Below are positions 32,772 to 42,465 of a stretch of 64,000 nucleotides of DNA, piece by piece. The notes under the pieces were generated by a model, which was given only the letters and a program-made list of their open reading frames with translations, did not search any database and was not told where the DNA came from. How positions within the stretch are numbered: the first letter of the stretch is position 1; each line of letters begins with the position of its first letter. Source of the stretch: CAVWNR01 sp963756525. Its GTDB lineage: Bacteria > Actinomycetota > Actinomycetes > Mycobacteriales > Jatrophihabitantaceae. The DNA is taken from positions 1,116,001-1,180,000 of the forward strand of contig CAVWNR010000009.1 of the NCBI GenBank assembly GCA_963756525.1. The letters run 5' to 3'. The translations under genes were made by a program, and so were the position numbers.

Positions 32772-34016
32772 GTGGATCCGGTCCGCAACCCATATGCTCC
32801 CGGCGCCGGGCAGCGCCCGCCCGAACTCGCCGGCCGCGACGCCGAGCTTCGCGGCTTCGACGTGGTGCTGGAACGGGTGGCGCGGGCTCGCCCGGAACGA
32901 TCGATCGTGCTCACCGGGCTGCGCGGGGTCGGCAAGACGGTGCTCCTGAACGCGATGCGCGGGGCCGCGGTGCGCCGCGGCTGGGGCACCGGCAAGCTCG
33001 AGGCGCGTCCGGAGCAGGCGCTGCGCCACCCGCTGGCTGCGGCGGCGCACGTCGCGGTCCGGGAACTGGCCAACCAGAACCGGGACGAGGCGCGACACGT
33101 CCTCGGCGTGCTCAAGGCGTTCGCGCAGCGCGGCGCCGACGGCGTGAAGAGCGCGAGAACCGCCGGGGTCCGCTGGCAGCCGGGCATCGACGCCCCAGCG
33201 GTCAGTGGCCGCGCCGACTCCGGCGACATCGAGATCGACCTGGTCGAGCTCTTCACCGACCTGGCCGGGCTCGCCGCTGACGCCGGCAAGGGGGTCGCGG
33301 TCTTCGTCGACGAGATGCAAGACGTAGGCGCCCGCGACGTGTCCGCGCTCTGCGCCGCGTGCCACGAAGTGTCGCAGCAGGGCCTGCCGCTGGTGGTGGT
33401 CGGCGCCGGGCTGCCGCACCTGCCGGCGGTGCTCTCGGCGAGCAAGTCCTACTCTGAACGGTTGTTCAAGTATTCACGTATCGATCGGCTGGACCGGGCT
33501 GCCGCCGACGCGGCGCTGCGGGTGCCTGCGCGCGAGGAGGGCGCCGACTTCACCGATGAGGCACTCGCGGCGATGTACGAGCTCACCGGCGGCTACCCCT
33601 ACTTCGTCCAGGCGTACGGCAAGGTGGCCTGGGACGCCGCGCCGCGCTCGCCGATCACCGATGTGGACGTGCGGGTCGCCGCACCGGAGGCCGAGGCGGA
33701 GCTTGCCGTCGGATTCTTCGGATCACGCTACGAGCGGGCGACCCCGGCCGAGCGCGAGTACCTGCGCGCCATGGCCGAGGTGGCGCAGCGCGGCGCCGAC
33801 GGCGACGCGGTGCCGACCGCCTCGGTCGCCGACGCGCTCGGCCGCAACCCGCAGTCCCTCTCGCCGGCTCGCGACGCGCTGCTGAAGAAGGGGCTGGTCT
33901 ACTCCGGCCAGCGCGGCCGGATCGCGTTCACCGTCCCGCACTTCGGCAAATACCTGCGAGGCGTGACTAGGTCTGCCGTGTCGGCCAGCCGCTGCAGCCA
34001 GATCATCGCCCCGTAG
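32772..34016 (+). CDS. AAA ATPase (Orc1/Cdc6-like STAND-type ATP-binding protein)
   Basis: A 414-residue protein. Walker A is VLTGLRGVGKTVLLNAM, Walker B is GVAVFVDEMQDVGARD, and sensor-like residues follow in VVVGAGLPHLPAVLSASKSY. The C-terminal winged helix ends IAFTVPHFGKYLR, where related proteins normally stop a few residues later; here an unrelated tail GVTRSAVSASRCSQIIAP is added, so the original stop may have been lost. Such single-gene ATPases are widespread in actinobacteria, with no settled role. Confidence 0.8.
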   Translation: MDPVRNPYAPGAGQRPPELAGRDAELRGFDVVLERVARARPERSIVLTGLRGVGKTVLLNAMRGAAVRRGWGTGKLEARPEQALRHPLAAAAHVAVRELANQNRDEARHVLGVLKAFAQRGADGVKSARTAGVRWQPGIDAPAVSGRADSGDIEIDLVELFTDLAGLAADAGKGVAVFVDEMQDVGARDVSALCAACHEVSQQGLPLVVVGAGLPHLPAVLSASKSYSERLFKYSRIDRLDRAAADAALRVPAREEGADFTDEALAAMYELTGGYPYFVQAYGKVAWDAAPRSPITDVDVRVAAPEAEAELAVGFFGSRYERATPAEREYLRAMAEVAQRGADGDAVPTASVADALGRNPQSLSPARDALLKKGLVYSGQRGRIAFTVPHFGKYLRGVTRSAVSASRCSQIIAP

Positions 34017-34200
34017 CGACGGGCCGTGTGCGAAGCGCATGTAGTAGCAGGTGTCGTTCAGGTCAAGCAGACGGCAGCATTCCAATGCCCTACACAAAGT
34101 CCTAGGTATTTTCATTGCCTTTCCCTGGGGTCGATGGCGACAAGGATCGCCTTGCCTGCCGATTGATCTCGGAGGCGGCCGAGTCTGTGGCACCATGCAA

Positions 34201-34413
34201 CTAACCACCGTTGCAGTGCGGCCCTTGACTAAGGTGTTCTATCCTCCTGAATCTCTTCCATCCAGCAAATAAGACGACTGCCCCAAGGACCGCACATAGA
34301 GTGCCGACCCAGCCGTGCCCGTTAAGCCATGCAATAGTTGCGCCGGTTACGAAAGCACCAGTAGGCACAACGATCACCAAGAAGCCGAACACAAGTCTTA
34401 GCAACATGCGCAT
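34201..34413 (-). CDS. Small two-helix membrane protein next to Rhs (possible immunity protein)
   Basis: A 70-residue protein starting 8 bp after the Rhs stop codon on the same strand. Two membrane helices: MLLRLVFGFLVIVVPTGAFV and WVGTLCAVLGAVVLFAGW, with a basic C-terminal end. No family recognised. Position directly behind a Rhs gene with a hydrophobic C-terminal tip is where immunity genes are found. Confidence 0.5.
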   Translation of the reverse strand: MRMLLRLVFGFLVIVVPTGAFVTGATIAWLNGHGWVGTLCAVLGAVVLFAGWKRFRRIEHLSQGPHCNGG

Positions 34414-34421
34414 AGGTGCAC

Positions 34422-37400
34422 TCAGTCGTCCAGGTCGTTTACTCCGGATATAACTGAGTACACGCCAGCGCCGGTCACGCCGGCACCAAAAACACCGAGG
34501 ACGACACCGCAAAATATGCAACCTGTGACTATGCTCGCTGCCGCGCCTTCTTCGATCATTCCACCAAGCTCAAGGAGCCCCATGCCGGCAAAAATCTCCC
34601 CGACGCCCGACCAAAAATCGTAGCCAGTCGGGTCCGAGCTGTTGACCGGATCATCGCCCGCGTACTCGTAGCGGTTCGCCATGTCGGGGTTGAGTGGCTG
34701 ATTTATCTGGTCTTCTTGGGTCCAAGTGCCCGTGGTAGGTTCGTACCAGCGTTGCCCGAACTTGACGAGTCCCGTCGTGATGTCTGGAACGCCATCACCG
34801 TAGCTGTACGGGTTGAAGCCTGAGACTCCGTGGCCGCTGTCGTAGGTGACGGTGCTGTTGCCGTAGGGGTCGTAGCTGTAGGTGACGTCAGTGGCGGCGT
34901 TGTCGTTGATGAGAGCCACGGGGTTGGTGCGGGCGTCGTAGGCGTACAGGTCAGTGGTGGTGCCCTCCGTGAGCAGCACTGGCAGCCCGCTCGGATCGTG
35001 GGTGATGTAGCTGTTGTAGTCGACGCCAGAGACCGTGGTCTCGGTGGCCTCCTCGATGAGCGGCATGCCGGTGCTGCCGGTGCGGCCGTAGGTGTAGATG
35101 TAGGTGCTGCTGCGGCTCCTTGACGCCTTAATGAGCTCGTCCTGGTTGGTTCCGGCGTAGGTGTAGAAGGTGCTGATCCCGGTGTTGGTGACGTGTTGTT
35201 GGCCGGCGGCGTTGTAGCTAGCGGTAAACCCGGGTCCCGCGGTGCGGTTACCGGCGCCGTCGTAGCTGTAGCCGCTGCTGGTGATCTGGTTGGCGGCGTT
35301 GAAGGTCAGGCTCTGCGAGGATGGCTGGGCGCCGGTGACCGATGCGGAGGTACGGTTGCCGGCGGTGTCGTAGCCGTAGGTATAGGTGCGTGGGTTGGAG
35401 CACCGGTGACGACGGACTTGGTGAGCCGTCCGGAGCTGTCGTAGGTATAGGCGGTGGTTTCGCCGGAGACCGAGTCGCTGACCCATTGGATGTTGGTGCG
35501 GTCCGCGCTAGGTGTGGTCGGGCAGGACGGCGCGGTGGAGCCGGCCGAGTAACAGACGGTCTCGTCGAAGATCTTGGTGGGTGCGCTGGCCGGGCCGCGT
35601 TCGGCGTAGGCCTCGGTGACCCGTCCGGTGGAGTCGTAGCTCAGGTGGGTGTGCGCGGCCCAGCTGGAGTGGTTGGCGTTGGAGGCCAGCCAGGTGTCGG
35701 TGCGCCGGCCGTTCGGATCGTTGGCAAACTGCACGGTCGCCGTGCCCGAGCCGCTCGGGTAGGTCATCGAGGTCAGCAGATGCGCGGCGTCGTAGCCGTA
35801 GCTGGTGGTGCCGAGGTCGTTGGTCTCGCTGGCGAGCGCGCCGGCGAGGTCGTACCGGTAGGAGATCGTTCCGCTGCCGGCATCACCGGCGGCGCTGCCG
35901 GTGTTCGTGGTGGACAAGAGTTTGCCGAGGTCGTCGTAGCTGTAGGTCGTCGTCCCGGACGCGTCTACGCGCTGGGTGACCCGGTTGAGCGGGTCGTAGG
36001 TGTACGTGACGGTGGGGGTGCCGTCGGAGTAGCTGACCGAGGTGATCCGGTCGGCGTCGTCGTAGCTGTAGGTCGTGGTGTGCCCGGCGCCGTCGGTGGC
36101 GGTGGCGAGCCGACCGAAGCTGTCCCAGGTGAAGTTCCGGGTGCCGAGGCTGGTTTCCGATGGCGGGGTGATGGAGGTCAGGTCGTGGTTGGCGTCGTAG
36201 CCGTAGCTGGTCTGCACGCCGCTGGCCGCGCCCGGGGATTGGGAGGTCTTCGCGGTGCCGTCGCTGTTGTAGGTGACCTTGGCTTGTGGGCCGCCGCTGG
36301 TGCCTTGCGCGGTGGTCAGCTGGTTGCCTTGCCCGTCGTAGGTGTACTGCAGCGTGTTGTGCCCGTCGTCGGTGGTGGACGAGGGCAGGTACTTGGCGGC
36401 GCCGGTGTTGGTGTAGGCGGCGGACTCGTTCGCGCCGCCGGGTAGTGCGATGTTGGTCAGCGACTCGCCGTTGTTCGCGCCGTAGCTGAACGTTGTCGAG
36501 CCACCGGAGGCCGGTGTCGAGGAGGCGATGTCCTGCAACGGCGTGTAAGTGCGCAAGCGGGTGTGCCCGTCGGCGTCGGTGGCCGAGGAGACGAGCATCG
36601 ACCCGTCGGTGGTCAGGTCGTAGGTGGTGTGCGGCACCGACGCGACCGGCTGGCTCTGGTCGGTCGTCGGGTCGGCGACCAGAGTCTGGGTCGAGGACGG
36701 ATAGGCCAGTCGGGTGATCGAGGTTCCAGGCGAGCCTGGCGCGGTGTTGGACTGGCTAACCTGCGAAGCCTTGCTGCCGCTGAAACCCAGTGTCGTGGTC
36801 GAGCCGGCCGGGTTGGTGATCGTGACGACCTGCCCGGTGTCGGTGCCGCTGCCGGTGGCGAAGCCGGTCACGCCGCCTATCGTGTCGGTGACCGAGGCCA
36901 AGTGGCCACCGGAGGAGTAGCCGAGACGGACGCTGCGGGTGTGGGAACCATCGGACTGACTCAGCGTGGTGATCCGCCCGCCGCTGGTAGCGATCGTCAG
37001 CGTACGGGCTTGCGCGTTCGGCCCACGCGTGGTTCCGACAGAGGCGGGCAGTCCCGTTGAGGTGTAGTTGAACGTGGTCGGATTGTGGTTACGGTCCTGG
37101 ACCGAGGTCAGCCGCCCAGCCGAGTTGAACGCCAACTTTGTCTGACTGACGTGGTCGGTCAACGTCCAACCACCGCCGCTGACGGTGACCAGGTCGGCCT
37201 GGAACTGCGGCGGCGCGGAATAGCCGCCCGAACCATTCGGGGTGAACACGCCGCTGAGCCACCCGGGCAGCAGGAAATGTGACGCTGTTGTCGCTGTTAT
37301 GGACCAGCCGCTCATCGAACCCCGTGACACCCCACCCCGGAACCGGTGCCGCCCGTGACCGCCGACGCTACGCTGGAACCCCAGACCGAGGAGTTGTACC

Positions 37401-37704
37401 ACAGCATGATCGGCACGTCGCTCGTCACACCGGGAAGCGTGATCAGCCGGTCGGTGAACAGCGCATTCCCCGATCCCACGTCGACGCTCAACTGACCGGT
37501 CCCAGAAATCGCGAACGACAAGGTGGTCGCATTCCTACGCGACCCAGCGGCTGGAGTCGGATTCGCCGTCGCCGCGCCGGCCGGCGGCGCCTGCACCGTA
37601 ACCGCCAACCCGACAACACAGACCGCGACCGCAATACATGAAACCACCCGCCGCAGCCGGCGGTAGCCACACCGAGACATACCAACAACTTGAATTGGCA
37701 CCAT
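34422..37704 (-). pseudogene. Rhs/YD-repeat secreted protein gene with at least three frameshifts
   Basis: Start ATG 37704 is preceded by GGGAGGG. A signal peptide (VVSCIAVAVCVVGLAVTVQA, then PPAGAA) leads to about 1,000 residues with many YD repeats (YTYDPLNRVTQRVDASGT, YSYDDLGKLL, YDTAGNRTSA). The Rhs core ends with VKFGQRWYEPTTGTWTQEDQ and DDPVNSSDPTGYD, the usual border before the variable tip; the tip is about 65 hydrophobic residues (GLLELGGMIEEGAAASIVTG). Single-base shifts are needed near 37338, 37273 and 35390; otherwise the sequence is well preserved. In intact relatives such proteins are cell-surface or secreted polymorphic toxins. Confidence 0.8.
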
Positions 37705-37923
37705 GACGGCCCTCCCGCGGACCGGACCGCACCACGCGGACGCGGTCAGCCGGTGAGGCACCGTGGCCATGCCCCTGACGACGACGCCGAGAAAGTTGCT
37801 GCGCTCGAACGCCGCCTTCCCGCCCCGCCGCCACGTCGGGAGAAGTGAAGGTGTATCCTGCGTACCACCTACGACGCCACCTGACAATAGGGCGCGTTGA
37901 CTCAGCTCAGTTCAGTTGCACTG
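37705..37923. other. Upstream region of the Rhs gene
   Basis: Between the Rhs start and the insertion sequence. No gene recognised; it should hold the Rhs promoter. The insertion sequence separates this region from whatever once lay further upstream. Confidence 0.4.
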
Positions 37924-37927
37924 TTAG

Positions 37928-39579
37928 CCTCGATCCTTCACGCTGACGCGAGCTGATCAATTCGCTTGATGTTGTTGATCTTCTGATGGTGTGGTTGTTT
38001 CGCGGGCAGGCGCTTGCTGCCGGTCTGCCGGCTTCTCCAAGACCTCGGGTGGTAAGGATTCGGGATAATCGCTCAGGCCGGCCAGGATGCTGTGCGGAGC
38101 CGGGCGAAGGCGGTGGCCAGGTGGCTGGCCCAGGGCCAGTCACGGTCGAGTTTGAGCCGCCAGCTGCGGCCGGTGCGGGTGAGCCGGGCGGCGACGTGCA
38201 GTATCCGGTAGCGCAGTGCGGCGGGTTCGCAGCGGGCCAGCTCGCCGTGCAGGCAGAGGGCTTGGGTCCAGCTGAGCAGGTCGGCGGCGGTGAGGGCGAG
38301 TTCGAGCCAGACCTGGTTGGGTTGGTAGTCCTTGCACGGGAAGTTACGCAGCCCGGTCGCTTTGCCGCAGCGGATGCGGTCCTCCACGCGGGCGTGGCTG
38401 CGGTGGCGGATTTCGAGGTCGGCGTGCTGGCGGTGCGGGCCGCCGCGCGGTGTGTCGGTGAGGAATGCGGTGAACCGGTGCCCGTCCGGGTCGGTGAAGC
38501 GCAGCTGCGCGCCGGGATGCGGGCGTTCCCGGCGCACGATCACCCGCGATCCGGGCGGCCATTTCGCCAGGTCGAGCAGGCCGGTGATCTCGGCGAGCCA
38601 GGCGCCCTCGCGCGGCGCGCCGTCCAGGTCATAGGCCGGGCTCCATGGCCTGCGCCGGCAGGAAGGATCGCTTGCTGCACCGGCTCGTCGATGGTGAAGC
38701 CGAGGGAGTAGCCGCAGCCGTGCTCGCGGCAGGCGGCGGCGAAGCCATGGGTGGCGCCGGCCGCGTCGGTGCGGACCAGCACCCGCGGCGAGTCCGGATC
38801 ACCCGGGCGTGGGCGGGCGTGTTCGGGCAGCGCCGCCAAGGCCATCTGCAGGATCTGCACGTGGTCGGCGGTGGTGTTCGACCCCGCGTTCCCGGGCCGC
38901 AGAATGCCGGCCAGCCCCTCCCCGCCGGCCACGTCCGGGCGGTCCAGGTAGGCCAGCAGCGAGTGGAACCCGAACGTCTTCTTCCACGTCTTGGCCGCGT
39001 TCTGCTTCTCCGAATGCGCGATCGTGATCGTCGCGTCGATATCGATGACCAGCCCGTCCGCGACCTCCGGACCGGCGCCAGCCGCCCAGGCCCGCTCCCG
39101 CGCCGCGGCGCGCACCGCGCGCAACCGATCCAGGCGCGCCTCATCGACCCGCTCCACACACCGCCACGCGGTCGCATCCGACGCGACCGCGCCGAACAGC
39201 TTGTCCTGATCCCGCAGCGCCGCCAGATGCGCCAGCGCGTCCCCGCCGTCCGCGATGACCACCGCCAGATCGGCGAGCACCCGACCCGGCGTGTGCACCG
39301 CCGGCGCCGTCTTGTAGGTATCCAGCAACGCCGCGGTCCAGCCGCCTACCAGGCCGGTGTCCTCGGTCAACTCCCGCAGCAGCGCCACCCCGGCACGCGA
39401 CACCACACCCTGACCATCAGCGCTGACCTTGACCCGCCCGCGACGCCGATTACGCTTCACCCACGGAGTGCCTTCCTGTGCAGGGCACTTGATCTCTCGC
39501 AAGACCAATTTTCCATTACAGGACAGGCACTTCCGTGCTCATCCCGACCGTGTCACCACCCTCGCGGTGAAGAGCGAGG
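37928..39579 (-). mobile_element. IS1380-family insertion sequence, 1652 bp, with TTAG target duplication
   Basis: The ends are imperfect inverted repeats: CCTCGATCCTTCACGC on the left and, on the opposite strand, CCTCGCTCTTCACCGC on the right. Both are flanked by TTAG (37924-37927 and 39580-39583), a 4-bp target duplication as IS1380 elements make. Length fits the family. The transposase is frameshifted, so this copy is probably inactive although its ends are preserved. Confidence 0.82.
38073..39460 (-). pseudogene. IS1380-family transposase with two single-base insertions
   Basis: GTG 39460 follows AGGAAGG. The N-terminal and catalytic part (VKVSADGQGVVSRAGVALLR, DGLVIDIDATITIAHSEKQN with the first catalytic Asp, LVRTDAAGATHGFAAACREH with the second) is open until about 38670. 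The family motif AILPAQAMEPAYDLDG can only be restored by removing one base near 38666 and one near 38639. The C-terminal part (VIVRRERPHPGAQLRFTDPD, DLEIRHRSHARVEDRIRCGK with the catalytic Glu, NQVWLELALTAADLLSWTQA) is intact in the resulting frame. Confidence 0.85.
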
Positions 39580-39610
39580 TTAGGTTTCGAAGACAAGAAC
39601 CTGAACGAGC

Positions 39611-39649
39611 GACGGCCCCCGCCGCCACAAGGGCGACGCGGGGGCCGTC
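39611..39649 (-). terminator. Hairpin after the sedolisin gene
   Basis: Arms GACGGCCCCCGC and GCGGGGGCCGTC pair perfectly over 12 bp around a 15-nt loop, 30 bp downstream of the sedolisin stop codon. There is no T-run, as usual for GC-rich actinobacterial terminators. Confidence 0.75.
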
Positions 39650-39678
39650 GGTGTGCTCAGTCGTTAGCGGTGGTCACC

Positions 39679-41682
39679 TCACAGGTGCCTCAGCAACGCC
39701 ATGGCCAGGAAGAACAGCGGACCGTTCGGCGTGCCGACGCCGGTCTCGTCGTCGTAGCCGGGCGTGTCGTGGATCGTAGTCTGCTGCACGTCGATCGTCT
39801 GCAGCTCGTACGTCTTCCCCTGCGAGTTGTCCAGGTTGTTCTTGTAGTTGGTGCGAACCTGCGCCACCGGCGAGCTCGGCGCGGTTATGTCGTGCAGCGC
39901 CGGAGTGTCCAGCAGCCTGTAGTACAGCGGGTTGGCGAACCCGATCGGCCGGTGCGCCAGCTGTCCGGCGACGGCGATCGCGCCCGCCAGTAATGGCGAG
40001 GACAGACTGGTGCCGCCGATGCGGTACTCGTCGTAGTAGGTGCCGTCCGGGAAGACCTGGGTCTCACCCACCAGGAACCCGGTGTTCGGGTCACCCGGCA
40101 TGGCGATGTCGGGCACCGCCCGCATCGGGGTCGAGCCGAAGTACTCCGAGATGGACGTCGGCACCTTGCCCCGCTGGTAGAACGGCTGGGCGAACAGGAA
40201 GCTGGTGCCGCCACCGCCGCCGGAGCTCCAGGCGCCAGGCGGCGGAGGCGTCCACTTGCCGTTCGTCAACTGAGAATAGTCGGTTTGCCAGCCGTGCTCC
40301 CACAGCCACTGGCCGCGGCTACCGATCGCGACGCTGGTGCCACCGACGCCGGTCACCCACGGCACGTCGGCCGGGAACTCTACCGTCTTGGCAGCTAGCT
40401 TCGTCCCCCCGCTGGTGTCGTCACCGGAGTCGCCGGAGGAGAAGTTGACGGTGATACCCGTGAGCGCCGCCTCGAGCGCGAAGTCATTGTAGAAGTCGAT
40501 GTACGCCTGGTTGGGGATGCAGTTGACGCTGATGACGTCGCAGCCCTCGTTCCACGAGTTGGTGATCACGTCGGCGACGTGGTTGTCGATCGTCTCGGCC
40601 CAGGCGTCATCCAGCCCGCTTAAGCAGTCCTTCGCGCCGACGTAGACGACCTTCGCGCCGGGTGCCATCCCGTGCACGGCCTCGACGTCGAGCGTCTCCT
40701 CGCCATACCAGCCCTGCGCGTCGCACTCGTCCGGGGCAGTCTGGTCGTAGCCGTCCGGCGGCGGGGTGATCTGGCGGAACTGGCCAGGCCGGAACGGTGC
40801 CACGCCGTGCCGGGCGCTATAGGTCTGCGCGTCCTGGTAGATCGTCGGGGCGGCGTACGCGTCGGTGATCGCCACCGTCTTGCCGCGCCCGTCGATGCCT
40901 GCGCGCAGCAGCGCCGTCTCACCGTATGCGGACTGGTACTGCGACGGCACGTACCCGCAGACCGCGTACGGCTGGTGCTTGCCGTAGGCCGGCGGCTTGT
41001 CGAACGCGATCTTCTGCGCGTAGTAGGCCGAGCACGGCTGTACGCCATACCGGGCTCCCGGCGGCGGCCCGGGCAGCGTGTCGGCGGGCTCCTTCAACGC
41101 GGAGAGTTGGTCGAGTCCGAGCACGCCGGCGACGGCGTCCGTCACGGCGCTGGGAGTGCCGGCCGGGAACGAGAGCCCGGTGGTGTTCGCGTGCAGGGTC
41201 ATGCCCTGGTAGCTGACGCTGGACATCTTCGTCGAGAAGGTCTTCTGCACCTGAGCGACGGTGCCGCTCGCCTCGATGTACATGCCGCTCGGCAGCGTCG
41301 TGCTCACCTGGAATCCCTGCGCGCGCAGCCAGTTCTGCACCGACGTGACGTCGGCCGCGCTGGGCGAGTACTGCGCACGGAACTGCGCGTTGCTCAGCCA
41401 CTTCGCGTAGCTCGCGCTCTGCGGATCCGACAGCTGCTGCAGCTTCGCTACCGCGCCGGCGTAGTCACGCATTCCCAGCAGCAGCCCGAAATCGACCCGG
41501 TTGCTGGATGGTGCGGAGCCGACCACGCGGGCGGCCGCGGGCAGGTGCGCGGCGCTGTTGGGTATCGGATGCGGTGGGGACGCGGCCGAGGCCGGCCCGG
41601 CCGCGGCGACGAGGCCGGCGACGGTCCCGGCCGCCGCAAGTCCAGCGACGACACGCCATCGGGCCGGCGAGGACACCTTCAT
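39679..41682 (-). CDS. Secreted S53 (sedolisin/kumamolisin) peptidase
   Basis: A 667-residue preproprotein. Signal peptide at 1-34 (VVAGLAAAGTVAGLVAAAGP), then a pro-domain to about 200 (GLLLGMRDYAGAVAKLQQLS, MYIEASGTVAQVQKTFSTKM), then the peptidase. The catalytic triad is visible as Glu and Asp in GEETLDVEAVHGMAPGA and Ser in RIGGTSLSSPLLAGA; the oxyanion Asp is in FSSGDSGDD. The C-terminal calcium site is around TPGYDDETGVGTP. These enzymes work at acidic pH outside the cell. ATG 41682 follows GGGAGGT. A terminator-like hairpin lies downstream. Confidence 0.93.
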   Translation of the reverse strand: MKVSSPARWRVVAGLAAAGTVAGLVAAAGPASAASPPHPIPNSAAHLPAAARVVGSAPSSNRVDFGLLLGMRDYAGAVAKLQQLSDPQSASYAKWLSNAQFRAQYSPSAADVTSVQNWLRAQGFQVSTTLPSGMYIEASGTVAQVQKTFSTKMSSVSYQGMTLHANTTGLSFPAGTPSAVTDAVAGVLGLDQLSALKEPADTLPGPPPGARYGVQPCSAYYAQKIAFDKPPAYGKHQPYAVCGYVPSQYQSAYGETALLRAGIDGRGKTVAITDAYAAPTIYQDAQTYSARHGVAPFRPGQFRQITPPPDGYDQTAPDECDAQGWYGEETLDVEAVHGMAPGAKVVYVGAKDCLSGLDDAWAETIDNHVADVITNSWNEGCDVISVNCIPNQAYIDFYNDFALEAALTGITVNFSSGDSGDDTSGGTKLAAKTVEFPADVPWVTGVGGTSVAIGSRGQWLWEHGWQTDYSQLTNGKWTPPPPGAWSSGGGGGTSFLFAQPFYQRGKVPTSISEYFGSTPMRAVPDIAMPGDPNTGFLVGETQVFPDGTYYDEYRIGGTSLSSPLLAGAIAVAGQLAHRPIGFANPLYYRLLDTPALHDITAPSSPVAQVRTNYKNNLDNSQGKTYELQTIDVQQTTIHDTPGYDDETGVGTPNGPLFFLAMALLRHL

Positions 41683-41698
41683 GTAGACCTCCCGTTTC

Positions 41699-41720
41699 TT
41701 GAGCGGCGCACGCCGCTCAA
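41699..41720 (-). terminator. Perfect 10-bp hairpin between the SpoU and sedolisin genes
   Basis: TTGAGCGGCG and CGCCGCTCAA around a 2-nt loop. It is 33 bp after the SpoU methyltransferase stop and 16 bp before the sedolisin start codon, just ahead of the GGGAGGT. It may end the upstream transcript or act as a leader hairpin of the sedolisin mRNA. Confidence 0.55.
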
Positions 41721-41753
41721 ACGGGCTTAGCCAACTACCGTTCGGTGACTTGG

Positions 41754-42395
41754 TCAAGCGTCCGATTTCGAGTCGTCACATATGTGTATTGCGTGTTGGC
41801 GAATCCAGGTATGCATAGCGATCCCTGCGGCGACGCCGGCGTTTATCGAGCGGGTCGAACCGAACTGCGCGATGGAACAGATCAGCCGCGCCGCCGCCCG
41901 CGCCTCGGGCGAGAGCCCGGGCCCTTCCTGACCGAACAGGAGTACGCAGCGCCGCGGCAAGGTAATCGTCTCGATGGGTACCGCACCCGGCAGGTTGTCG
42001 ACAGCCACGATCGTGGCGTCGCCGCACGTCTCGACCAGCCCAGCGATCGACACGACGTGGCGGACGTGCTGGTAGCGCTCGGTAACCATCGCGCCGCGAC
42101 GGTTCCATCTCCGCCGCCCGACGATTATCACCTCGCGGGCCAGGAATGCGTTGGCAGTCCGCACCACGGTGCCGATGTTGAGGTCGTGCTGCCAGTTCTC
42201 GATCGCGACGGCGAAGCCGTGCCGCCGGGCGTCGAGGTCGGCGACGATCGCCTCGACGCGCCAGTAGCGGTAACGGTCCGCGACGTTGCGGCGGTCACCG
42301 TGCGCGAGCAGGTCGGGGTCCAGCCGCGGATCGTCCGGCCACGGCTGCGGGTACGGACCGACTCCGATCGGAGCGGTCACGCCGCCCTCCCCCAT
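41754..42395 (-). CDS. SpoU/TrmH-family RNA 2'-O-methyltransferase
   Basis: A 213-residue SPOUT protein. Motif 1 is FAVAIENWQHDLNIGTVVRT (Asn-Ile-Gly-x-x-x-Arg), motif 2 is CVLLFGQEGPGLSPEAR, motif 3 is IAQFGSTRSINAGVAAGIAM. These form the trefoil-knot S-adenosylmethionine site. It would methylate a ribose in tRNA or rRNA. The N-terminus is short, without an L30e-type RNA-binding domain. A long palindrome lies directly before the start codon, between this gene and pyrE. Confidence 0.9.
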   Translation of the reverse strand: MGEGGVTAPIGVGPYPQPWPDDPRLDPDLLAHGDRRNVADRYRYWRVEAIVADLDARRHGFAVAIENWQHDLNIGTVVRTANAFLAREVIIVGRRRWNRRGAMVTERYQHVRHVVSIAGLVETCGDATIVAVDNLPGAVPIETITLPRRCVLLFGQEGPGLSPEARAAARLICSIAQFGSTRSINAGVAAGIAMHTWIRQHAIHICDDSKSDA

Positions 42396-42397
42396 CG

Positions 42398-42452
42398 CGT
42401 CGTGATCATGGGATTTGAGCAGGAATCCTGCCGCTTTCCCATGATCACGACG
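42398..42452. repeat. Intergenic palindrome with perfect 16-bp arms
   Basis: Arms CGTCGTGATCATGGGA (42398-42413) and TCCCATGATCACGACG (42437-42452); inside is a second small palindrome GCAGGAATCCTGC. It fills nearly the whole 70-bp gap between pyrE and the SpoU gene, both on the minus strand, and could act as a terminator or mRNA stabiliser. Confidence 0.92.
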
Positions 42453-42465
42453 AGTGGTCGTGCGC

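Noticed and set aside
34017..34200. Minus-strand stretch DLNDTCYYMRFAHGPSLRGD as a gene remnant
   Set aside because: It looks protein-like but only about 20 residues are supported and I cannot place the family.
35342..36445. Plus-strand frame of 367 codons opposite the Rhs gene, Val/Gly-rich
   Set aside because: Its composition is just the reverse of the YD-repeat codons; no independent motif.
41699..41720. TTGAG...CTCAA as a second HspR site
   Set aside because: Spacing between half-sites is 12 bases, not the nine required for HAIR, and the arms form a simple hairpin.
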